Shown: positions 1 to 5,500 of the stretch, piece by piece
How positions within the stretch are numbered: the stretch's first letter is position 1
Layout of the letters: each line of letters opens with the position of its first letter
Source: Rhodopirellula sp.
Lineage (GTDB): Bacteria > Planctomycetota > Planctomycetia > Pirellulales > Pirellulaceae
Assembly (NCBI GenBank): GCA_002714565.1
Contig: PAXU01000006.1
Span: 35,442 to 40,941 of the forward strand
Length of the DNA: 5,500 nucleotides
Direction: 5' to 3'
The notes under the pieces: model-generated
The model's database searches: none
Told to the model about the DNA's origin: nothing
The model's input: the letters and a program-made list of their open reading frames with translations, nothing else
Position numbers and translations under genes: made by a program

Positions 1-326
1 TCTGCGGGGTAAAGACCTTTTTGGTATTTTCTCAGTTCGAATTCACGGTTAACGACAGCCTGCTTTGCGGTTTCTTCTTCACGCTTCCACTGAATAACAG
101 CCAGCGCAGATTCAATCTGTTTGTTCACTAGCTTGCGCTCGATATCTGCACGCTGGATCTGGAGATTTCGAATCTGCTGCCAAAGTGGGAGATCGTTTGC
201 AGAATCCTGCGCCGTAGACAGCGAAGCACCCAAAAGAACCATCAGGCAGGCGTTAAGTAGCAGACATATTTGTGGTCGCAGTCTCAGCAATCGCAAAGTG
301 CTGCGGCAATTCGAGGGATGAATCAT
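1..326 (-). CDS. Secreted coiled-coil protein resembling the hairpin of an efflux/secretion periplasmic adaptor (5' part only)
   Basis: The frame opens with ATG at 326-324 and stays open to the left edge, giving 108 codons plus two bases; the C-terminus is outside the window. An in-frame stop lies upstream at 405-407, and this is the first ATG after it. Residues 1-19 are Arg-rich, residues 20-36 are hydrophobic (CLLLNACLMVLLGA), and a Ser-Thr-Ala cleavage site precedes Gln40, so this is a type I signal peptide. Residues 47-100 are a charged, heptad-like helix. It ends in an FELRKYQKGLYP stretch at 96-107 that resembles the YxxGxYP turn in the coiled-coil hairpin of planctomycete HlyD/RND-type adaptors. 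Those adaptors normally have half of a lipoyl domain before the hairpin; here the mature protein starts directly with the helix. No Shine-Dalgarno sequence is visible. The TolC-like gene lies upstream on the same strand, so a role in the same export complex is likely but inferred. It could also be another coiled-coil envelope protein. Confidence 0.72.
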   Translation of the reverse strand, partial: MIHPSNCRSTLRLLRLRPQICLLLNACLMVLLGASLSTAQDSANDLPLWQQIRNLQIQRADIERKLVNKQIESALAVIQWKREEETAKQAVVNREFELRKYQKGLYPA

Positions 327-357
327 GTAGTGGGAAGATTGTTGCTGCAAGGTGCTA

Positions 358-390
358 TTTGCTGATCCATCAGCAAAACGCAATGCGTTT
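358..390. promoter_or_regulatory. Two abutting perfect palindromes in the leader of the coiled-coil gene
   Basis: The first dyad is TTTGCTGATCCATCAGCAAA at 358-377: two perfect 9-bp arms around a CC centre. The second is AAACGCAATGCGTTT at 376-390: two perfect 7-bp arms around one central A. They share the two A bases at 376-377. Both lie on the upstream side of the coiled-coil gene, 31-64 bp before its ATG on the minus strand. They could be operators for dimeric regulators or alternative hairpins in the leader RNA. No T-run follows, and the regulator cannot be named. Confidence 0.45.
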
Positions 391-525
391 GTCGGTGGGA
401 GGTCTCAGTATCTAAAACGCTGCTTACTGCTTCATACAGTCATGATTCAGCATCAATACGGGATGACCTGAAGCACTAAATCCTACGGATTGCACTGCTG
501 TTTGTAAATGTTAGCAACTCAATCG

Positions 526-540
526 GGGAGAGTATCTCCC
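526..540. repeat. Short hairpin, 6-bp stem with 3-nt loop
   Basis: GGGAGA (526-531) pairs with TCTCCC (535-540) around a GTA loop. It lies in the transcribed spacer downstream of the TolC-like gene. Read on the minus strand it is not followed by a T-run, so it is a possible 3'-end structure rather than a canonical terminator. Confidence 0.35.
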
Positions 541-578
541 GCATTCGAGAACCTACGTCGCTACGCTCCTTCGGATCA

Positions 579-623
579 CGCTACCATGCATCCAGCCTAG
601 CGGCCGTCTTGCCATAGGTAGCG
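579..623. repeat. Bulged inverted repeat, about 10 bp per arm
   Basis: CGCTACCATG (579-588) pairs with CAT-A-GGTAGCG (613-623) with a single bulged A, enclosing a 24-base loop. A further CGCTAC copy occurs at 559-564, 20 bases before the first arm. It lies 51-95 bases past the stop codon of the TolC-like gene on its transcript. It may be a 3'-end stabilising structure or part of a dispersed intergenic repeat; sequence alone does not decide. Confidence 0.35.
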
Positions 624-673
624 CCGAGTAACTGGCATTACGTTCGCGAGAGTCCCACATTCAATTGCACTGG

Positions 674-3001
674 CTACCGCCAGTTGCCATTTTCGTCGAT
701 CTCCATCAACCCCATGTCGCGATAGAGAGCCATCCGTGCCGTTTCATAATCAACCCACGACTCGATCAGCTCATTTTGGGTGTAGACGATGTTATCCAGT
801 GCACGCGAAATATTAACACCACGTCCGCCTGGTCGGCTATCAGCATCAGGTCGATCGCCGAATTCAATCGCCTGATCCAATTCCCTAGCGGCAACCCGAA
901 GGGCTCGACGGTTTACTTCAAACAGCCGCCGCTCAATTTCAAGGTGGCGAAGATATCGACGCACATCCAGCTTTACCTGGTCTTCGGCTGCCATGAAGTT
1001 TCGCCTTGCTCGCTGGAATCCAACTTGTGCAGCTCGGTAATTATTTCGCTGCCTCACCCGATCCAGGGGGGTAACGATTGACACTCCCGCTCGAAAACTA
1101 CTCTCTGATCGTCGTAAGTCCAGTGGATTACTATTTATAGACGGGTCCTGAGTGGAGATCTCACCTTCGGCAACCAGATTAACATCCGATAACAGCTGTT
1201 CCGCAGCCACTTCAAGGCGTCGACGTACATCGGTCACAATCCCACGGCGATTCATTAAATCAAGACGATTCTCCATGGCAATCTCAACAACATTTTCCTG
1301 ATCCAGTTCGACCGGTACCAGTGTCACTTGCTCAAGTCGAATAACAACTCCCAATCCAGTTAACTCCCGCATGGTTTGCAACATAAGTCGGCGTTGGTCA
1401 CGCACTTTGGCCAGCAAGTTTCCAACTGCTTCTTCGTCCGCACCGTCGACATTGGCTGCAGTTAAGCGAAGCTGTTCGAAAGCCTCACTCAATTCTGCAA
1501 CACGTTGCTTAACGTCACTTAGTTGCTCCCTGTCCCTATCAATAAATCCAACTAACTCTTGTTGCTCGGCTTGTGGCATACGTTCCAGGCGACCAGGCAG
1601 TACTTTCTCGAGATCGGCCAGCTCAATTTCAAATGATGCCGTTTTGTTGACTAGCTTTTCCTGTAACTCCTGTATGGAATCCAACGCAGTTTGGATCACC
1701 GCCTGATCTTCTGACAATTCGATCGTGGTGGAATCATATTCCATCTCAAGCAACTCAGTGTCAAGAAATTCAAAAGGCTCGAGCAGCGTATCGTCTATGG
1801 TCAATTCAATATCTGGCGGTAAACCTAACTGCACCTTGAATCGATCAAGTTCATCGAAGAATACGCGGTTGCGATAGGCCAGATAGCGCTTAGCCTGCTC
1901 ATGGCTACTTTGGAGTTGAGTAATATCCAGCGACGTAGCCCTACCCGCTTCACCAAGTGCTTCAAGATCACGGATTAGACCTCGCAGACTCTGGACATTT
2001 GATTCCTGGTTTCTTAATCGCTGTAATTCATACAACAGATAGTAGAACCCCACCGTGGGACTTCGTTCACCGCGAATTAAAAATGCCAATTCGCCTCTGC
2101 CAGTACTTCCCGGTAATGGATACGCCCGACTACCGGTAACAACTGTGACGTAAAAGTCCTTACGGAATCGCGCAAAGTCGCGCATTGCATACAGGACATT
2201 TCTCTCTGACTGAGTTAACTTCTCGAGAGTCACTGCTCGCTGAATCGCCAGATAGAGTGGTTGTGTAATCGAGTAAGCCAAGCTCGTTGCAGTTTGACTA
2301 CCGCTACCACCTGTTAGCATCCAAAGAGTGTTGTTTGCTAGCTCCGCTGCAAACTGTGCGCCCGACGGCATCAGCCGACTGATACCCAGGTGAGTTGAAC
2401 CAAGTTCCCATGCACTAAAATCACCGGGCTGATTCTCATAGGTCATCGCTGTACCAGGTTCACTCAGTACACCACCGAATCTCGTATCAAATTTGTACCG
2501 TTCAAATGTCAGAGATAACGCCGCAAGATACATGTTCTCAATTTGTTCCTGGTAATCTCGGCTATTGCGCATCCCCAACTCGATTGCATCATCAAGTGTT
2601 AGATTCTCGATTACCGGTAACGAGCCACTTGAACCATCAAATGGTTCACCACCAAGGGCAACGGTCCAGTTTGGATTCTCGACGTGTTGAAGTCGGTCCA
2701 AATCCTGCCAAACTGCCGGACCCTTTATTCCGTAAACTTCGTCCATGTATTGACGCGCGATTGGATCGTCTGGTGGCAATGGCGGATTGTCCAGATCGTG
2801 CGGGTCGTAAAATCGACTGTCTTTTGAAGGCGTGATGTCCACCTTAGGCACGGCCCATCTTGGGTCGGTATTCTTTTGATTTAGAATTTCATAAGTTCGC
2901 TGGTCAGCGCGAGTTCTGTAATGCTCCCGTGTGCATCCCATGAGCGCAGCAAACAGCGCAGAGCAAATAAGTACTCCGCAAATTGGTCTCGTGATTTTCA
3001 C
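674..3001 (-). CDS. TolC-family outer-membrane channel lipoprotein, enlarged
   Basis: TolC-family proteins form trimeric outer-membrane and periplasmic channels that take cargo from an inner-membrane pump through an adaptor. I chose GTG at 3001-2999 (775 residues). It gives a compact lipoprotein signal, starting MKITRPICGVL, with lipobox LMGC and acylated Cys23, and a weak GGGAAG lies 6 bases upstream. The longer frame from TTG at 3043 would add 14 residues ahead of that signal. Residues 24-130 are a proline- and aspartate-rich N-terminal extension. Residues about 134-172 (LTLDDAIELGMRNSRDY) start the first TolC repeat, followed by a typical QPLYLA strand near 247. Residues about 395-410 carry the DRFKVQLGLPP stretch seen in planctomycete homologues. 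A coiled-coil-rich insertion spans about 420-555. The second repeat begins near 560 (VELDQENVVEIAMENR) and includes VTPLDRVRQRNNYRAA near 644-659. Classical TolC proteins have about 430-500 residues, so this one is long. The stop is TAG at 676-674. The cargo is unknown. Confidence 0.88.
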   Translation of the reverse strand: MKITRPICGVLICSALFAALMGCTREHYRTRADQRTYEILNQKNTDPRWAVPKVDITPSKDSRFYDPHDLDNPPLPPDDPIARQYMDEVYGIKGPAVWQDLDRLQHVENPNWTVALGGEPFDGSSGSLPVIENLTLDDAIELGMRNSRDYQEQIENMYLAALSLTFERYKFDTRFGGVLSEPGTAMTYENQPGDFSAWELGSTHLGISRLMPSGAQFAAELANNTLWMLTGGSGSQTATSLAYSITQPLYLAIQRAVTLEKLTQSERNVLYAMRDFARFRKDFYVTVVTGSRAYPLPGSTGRGELAFLIRGERSPTVGFYYLLYELQRLRNQESNVQSLRGLIRDLEALGEAGRATSLDITQLQSSHEQAKRYLAYRNRVFFDELDRFKVQLGLPPDIELTIDDTLLEPFEFLDTELLEMEYDSTTIELSEDQAVIQTALDSIQELQEKLVNKTASFEIELADLEKVLPGRLERMPQAEQQELVGFIDRDREQLSDVKQRVAELSEAFEQLRLTAANVDGADEEAVGNLLAKVRDQRRLMLQTMRELTGLGVVIRLEQVTLVPVELDQENVVEIAMENRLDLMNRRGIVTDVRRRLEVAAEQLLSDVNLVAEGEISTQDPSINSNPLDLRRSESSFRAGVSIVTPLDRVRQRNNYRAAQVGFQRARRNFMAAEDQVKLDVRRYLRHLEIERRLFEVNRRALRVAARELDQAIEFGDRPDADSRPGGRGVNISRALDNIVYTQNELIESWVDYETARMALYRDMGLMEIDENGNWR

Positions 3002-3007
3002 CGATGT

Positions 3008-3013
3008 CTTCCC
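3008..3013 (-). promoter_or_regulatory. Weak ribosome binding site supporting the GTG start of the TolC-like gene
   Basis: On the minus strand GGGAAG lies 6 bases upstream of the GTG at 3001. No comparable purine-rich site lies at a normal distance before the alternative TTG at 3043. Together with the lipoprotein signal that begins exactly at this GTG, it favours the shorter start. Confidence 0.35.
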
Positions 3014-3214
3014 ACAGTCTCTTGAGCTACCTCTACATCTCAAATTTGCACATCACAAATCAAAGACGTACACGTAGCGCATACCCTACCGGTTTCTTCT
3101 TCGGAATCAGCAAGGAAGCGACTCTAACAATTCCGGCGACTATTACGCGCAGGGAAGATAGGTAAACTGGGTTGGGTCTTAGAGGGGGTGTATGCAAGCC
3201 TTGTACTTCAGTTT

Positions 3215-3223
3215 TGATATGAT
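3215..3223 (+). promoter_or_regulatory. Candidate extended -10 promoter for the DUF1080-PhoD gene
   Basis: TGATATGAT fits an extended -10 element (TGN followed by TATGAT, five of six matches to TATAAT) and lies about 48 bases before the ATG at 3271. The nearest -35-like hexamer, TTGTAC at 3201-3206, is only 11 bases upstream of the -10, too close to pair with it. The site lies in the 269-bp spacer between divergent genes. No matching minus-strand promoter could be assigned with confidence. Confidence 0.28.
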
Positions 3224-3270
3224 GACCCTCAAACAAGATCCACATCACTTTTTCCAGTAGTTGATAACCA

Positions 3271-4851
3271 ATGACCAAATCACATATAACCCGCATTCTG
3301 ATTTGTTTGGCAATACTCTCTACACAAGCCCACGCCAAACCTACTGAACTGTTCGATGGCAAGTCCACCGCTGGATGGGCCAATCCTTTTGATTGGGGTG
3401 AAGTTTCTGTCGAGAACGGAGAACTTGTGCTGACTGGAAGCCCCAAGTACTTTCTCGTCACGGAACGTACGTATCGTGACTTTGATCTCGAATTGGAAAT
3501 CAACGTGCCAGTCGGTGGCAACAGCGGGATCCAGTTCCGCAGCCACTACCGACGAAACCGGCTGTGGGGCTATCAGGCAGAAGTGGATACTTCGGAACGA
3601 AAGTGGGCGGGTGGTTTTTACGATGAAGGTCGGCGAGGCTGGCTGGTGCCACTTAAGGATCAGCCTGAAAGACAATCTGCATTCAAAAACGGCGAGTGGA
3701 ATAAATATCGAATCCGTGCGGTCGGCGACCACATTCAAATCTGGGTTAACGGGATCCAAACGGTCGATGCTCATGATGCCGTTACTGCAGAGGGCCATAT
3801 TGCCTTGCAGCACCATGGTGAAAAAGGGATGGCTTACCGATTCCGAAATATTCGGATCAATGAAATCACCCGACCTGTCACCTTAACCCATATCGCGTTT
3901 GGTTCATGTGCGAAACAGGATCAACCGCAACCAATTTGGTTCTCCGTTGTAAAGCAACAACCGGAGTTGTTCATTATGTTGGGCGATAACATCTACGGCG
4001 ATACAGAAGATATGTCTGTGCTTGCAGCAAAGTATGGTCAGCTAAATGCTCAACCTGGCTTTATGACTCTTCGAAAGAACACTCCCATATACGGAGTCTG
4101 GGATGACCATGATTACGGTGTGAACGATGGTGGCAAGGAATATCCGATGCGAGATGAATCTCAGCAGGTGTTCAATGACTTCTTCCGGATACCGGAAGGA
4201 GCCAACACTCGTCGCCGGCCAGGCACATACGACAGCTTTATATTTGGACCAACCGGAAAACGCATCCAGTTAATCCTGCTGGACACCCGTTACTTCCGCG
4301 ATGCGCTGGTACCGATACCAGACGATCAAAAGGACACACTGACGGGTCGCTACATACCAACGGATGATCAAAACACGACCGTGCTCGGAGACGAACAGTG
4401 GGCATGGCTCGATGAGCAACTTCAAATGCAGGCTGAATTGAGAATCATTGCGTCATCCATTCAGTTCATTCCATCCGAACATGGATGGGAGATGTGGGCC
4501 AATTTCCCACACGAGAGAAAACGCATGCTCGACCTGCTGGCAGAGCATGACCACTGTCCATCCATCTTTATTAGCGGCGACCGGCACCTCGCGGAGATAT
4601 CTAAACAGACGATTCGTGCAAAGAACGGAGATTACCCTGTTTACGACATTACAGCATCGAGCTTCAACCGTCCCGGAAGTGAACAGAACAAGACTGAGCC
4701 AAATAAATACAGAATTGCCGGAGAGAATTACATTCAGGAAAACTACGGCTCTATCCAAATCAAATGGCGTGGGAGCACACCGAAACTAACGATGTTGGTA
4801 CACGGAATCGATGGTAGCGTCGTCAGAAAGCACGTGGAGTCATTCCGCTAA
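3271..4851 (+). CDS. Secreted DUF1080 (LamG-like) and PhoD-type metallophosphatase fusion protein
   Basis: The protein has 526 residues, starting at ATG 3271; no clear Shine-Dalgarno sequence precedes it. Residues 1-22 are a type I signal peptide (cleavage after AHA), so it acts outside the cytoplasm. Residues 24-199 are a DUF1080 domain (3-keto-disaccharide hydrolase family, jelly-roll fold): ELFDGKSTAGW at 26-36, GNSGIQFRS at 83-91, GYQAEVD at 100-106, NGEWNKYRI at 140-148 and FRNIRINE at 191-198. Residues about 203-526 are a PhoD-like metallophosphatase with FGSCAKQ (Cys213), GDNIYGD (Asp239, Tyr242), WDDHDYGVND (277-286, including Asn285), LDTRYFR (337-343) and SGDRHLAE (Asp437, His439). 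The expected metal-binding set of Cys, Asp, Tyr, Asn, Asp and His is therefore present, so an active phosphomonoesterase or phosphodiesterase is likely. The usual PhoD N-terminal beta domain is replaced by DUF1080, which may bind or cleave a sugar. The substrate is unknown. The gene is divergent from the TolC-like gene and convergent with the DUF1501 gene, so it is probably monocistronic. Confidence 0.9.
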   Translation: MTKSHITRILICLAILSTQAHAKPTELFDGKSTAGWANPFDWGEVSVENGELVLTGSPKYFLVTERTYRDFDLELEINVPVGGNSGIQFRSHYRRNRLWGYQAEVDTSERKWAGGFYDEGRRGWLVPLKDQPERQSAFKNGEWNKYRIRAVGDHIQIWVNGIQTVDAHDAVTAEGHIALQHHGEKGMAYRFRNIRINEITRPVTLTHIAFGSCAKQDQPQPIWFSVVKQQPELFIMLGDNIYGDTEDMSVLAAKYGQLNAQPGFMTLRKNTPIYGVWDDHDYGVNDGGKEYPMRDESQQVFNDFFRIPEGANTRRRPGTYDSFIFGPTGKRIQLILLDTRYFRDALVPIPDDQKDTLTGRYIPTDDQNTTVLGDEQWAWLDEQLQMQAELRIIASSIQFIPSEHGWEMWANFPHERKRMLDLLAEHDHCPSIFISGDRHLAEISKQTIRAKNGDYPVYDITASSFNRPGSEQNKTEPNKYRIAGENYIQENYGSIQIKWRGSTPKLTMLVHGIDGSVVRKHVESFR

Positions 4852-4870
4852 AAACGACATCTTGCTGTCA

Positions 4871-4894
4871 CGACATCGCGACATCGCGACATCA
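4871..4894. repeat. 8-bp tandem repeat between convergent genes
   Basis: CGACATCG occurs in tandem at 4871-4878 and 4879-4886 and is followed by CGACATCA at 4887-4894. A further CGACATC at 4855-4861 lies exactly two units upstream in the same register, just after the TAA of the DUF1080-PhoD gene. The array sits in the 82-bp convergent spacer, which holds no good intrinsic terminator. It is probably slippage-prone spacer DNA; I see no evidence of function. Confidence 0.6.
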
Positions 4895-4933
4895 TGGGTA
4901 TTGAACTTGCATAAGTTGTCTGTTCGAAATTGC

Positions 4934-5500
4934 TTAGAACAACTCTTGGATCGGCGGCGTGTCTTCCAGCATTTGCATCAACTCTCGTGGGAATTGAGAC
5001 TCAAGCCGCAGTTCTCCCATATCGAATAGGCTATGCATAATCGTCGCCATTAAGTGAGAAGCATTGTACGGTGTTGTCGCCGGCTCACCACCGTCTCGCG
5101 ATGACTTACCGATTATCTGCCCGGGTTGGATTCCGCCGCCTGCGAAAGCAAGCGTACACAAGCGTGCCCAGTGATCGCGTCCACCTTTTTTATTGACTCT
5201 CGGAGTACGTCCAAAGTCACCCGTAATAACCAGAAGGATTTTATCTGACAGTCCACGTTGCTTAACGTCATCAAGGAACGTCGATACCGCTTTGTCCATG
5301 GTGCGACCAAGCATTTCCATGCCCACCTGCATTCCCGGGTTATTGCCATCAGCATGCATATCCCAGCCGGCACTATGTACGGTTACAAACCCACAACCCG
5401 CTTCGCACAATCTGCGCGCCATCAGCATTTGCTTTCCTAGCGTCGACGCCCGGAATTTCTTAAACCCAATCTGGGTATCACTCGTGTCGTAGCGTTCTAC
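4934..5500 (-). CDS. DUF1501 family protein, C-terminal 188 residues
   Basis: The frame is open from the right edge to TAA at 4936-4934, so the N-terminus is outside the window. The ATG at 5428 is internal: the preceding codons (VERYDTSD, then RASTLGKQ) match the family and join smoothly. Diagnostic stretches are MLMARRLCEAGCGFVTVH (25-42), GWDMHAD (45-51), VITGDFGRTPR (91-101), GGRDHWARLCTLAFAGGG (106-123) and the closing PIQELF. DUF1501 proteins are abundant in planctomycetes, often have a twin-arginine export signal, and are related in fold to the alkaline phosphatase/sulfatase superfamily. The conserved Asp and His residues (Asp47, His49, Asp95, Asp109, His110) are candidate metal ligands. 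The biochemical function of the family is not established. In planctomycetes it often sits next to DUF1553/DUF1549 cytochrome-type genes, which would lie to the right of this window if present. It is convergent with the PhoD fusion and so is not in its operon. Confidence 0.92.
   Translation of the reverse strand, partial: VERYDTSDTQIGFKKFRASTLGKQMLMARRLCEAGCGFVTVHSAGWDMHADGNNPGMQVGMEMLGRTMDKAVSTFLDDVKQRGLSDKILLVITGDFGRTPRVNKKGGRDHWARLCTLAFAGGGIQPGQIIGKSSRDGGEPATTPYNASHLMATIMHSLFDMGELRLESQFPRELMQMLEDTPPIQELF

Larger units (their letters stand above)
327..673. other. Non-coding spacer with several inverted repeats
   Basis: This stretch separates the stop codon of the TolC-like gene from the start of the coiled-coil gene downstream of it. 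I find no convincing coding frame, RNA gene or mobile element in it. It holds two abutting palindromes at 358-390, a short hairpin at 526-540 and a longer bulged hairpin at 579-623. None is followed by a T-run on either strand, so no intrinsic terminator can be claimed. Its length suggests that the coiled-coil gene has its own promoter or a regulated leader, but I could not pick a convincing -35/-10 pair on the minus strand. Confidence 0.6.

Noticed and set aside
1..326. KLVNK shared by the coiled-coil protein and the insertion of the TolC-like protein, as a sign of duplication
   Set aside because: Five common residues within charged coiled-coil sequence, with no alignment extending on either side; chance similarity.
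589..661. tRNA-like T-arm (GTTCGCGAGAGTCCC) near 641-656
   Set aside because: No matching acceptor stem, D-arm or anticodon arm could be laid out on either strand.
670..683. CTGGC-TACC-GCCAG hairpin over the stop codon of the TolC-like gene
   Set aside because: A 5-bp stem overlapping the coding end with no following T-run; likely chance.
665..1081. Plus-strand open frame of 138 codons, and similar plus-strand frames at 1371-1706 and 2506-2835
   Set aside because: All lie antisense within the TolC-like gene, whose protein is continuous and family-like throughout; their translations look random.
3168..3190. G-rich stretch suggesting a G-quadruplex in the divergent spacer
   Set aside because: Only three G-runs (GGG, GGG, GGGGG) are present; a fourth run is lacking.
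3060..3521. Minus-strand open frame of 153 codons upstream of the TolC-like gene
   Set aside because: It overlaps more than 250 bases of the well-supported DUF1080-PhoD gene on the opposite strand, lacks any recognisable domain or signal, and its composition follows from the antisense of the real gene.
3280..3816. Minus-strand open frame of 178 codons antisense to the DUF1080 domain, and the plus-strand frame at 3476-3886
   Set aside because: Both lie inside the coding region of the fusion protein and have no recognisable features.
4904..4917. Possible terminator hairpin AACTT-GCAT-AAGTT in the convergent spacer
   Set aside because: The stem is only 5 bp and AT-rich, with no T-run on either side; too weak to call.

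Overview
The window looks like chromosome from a planctomycete, most likely a Pirellulales or Rhodopirellula-like bacterium. This inference rests on protein families: a DUF1501 protein, a secreted DUF1080 domain, and a long TolC-family lipoprotein of the kind common in that phylum. Base composition is fairly balanced and Shine-Dalgarno signals are weak. No tRNA, rRNA, CRISPR array, insertion sequence or phage gene is visible.

Layout. Positions 1-326 (minus strand) hold the first 108 codons of a secreted coiled-coil protein whose remainder lies beyond the left edge. Positions 327-673 are non-coding and hold two abutting palindromes and further inverted repeats. Positions 674-3001 (minus) encode a TolC-family outer-membrane lipoprotein of about 775 residues. 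The spacer at 3002-3270 lies between divergent genes and must carry both promoters. Positions 3271-4851 (plus) encode a secreted two-domain protein: DUF1080 (LamG-like, 3-keto-disaccharide hydrolase family) followed by a PhoD-type metallophosphatase. A convergent spacer at 4852-4933 contains an 8-bp tandem repeat. Positions 4934-5500 (minus) are the C-terminal 188 residues of a DUF1501 protein whose start lies beyond the right edge.

How the genes may work together. The TolC-like gene and the coiled-coil gene downstream of it share a strand and plausibly belong to one tripartite export locus: an outer-membrane channel plus an adaptor-like periplasmic protein. The inner-membrane pump would have to lie beyond the left edge. 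The DUF1080-PhoD protein and the DUF1501 protein are both exported or probably exported, and both contain folds related to phosphoester or sulfoester hydrolases. They are transcribed convergently, so they do not form an operon. I see no clearly new multigene system. The points most worth a second look are the DUF1080-PhoD fusion, the adaptor-like hairpin protein that has no visible lipoyl domain, the enlarged TolC, and the tandem palindromes at 358-390.
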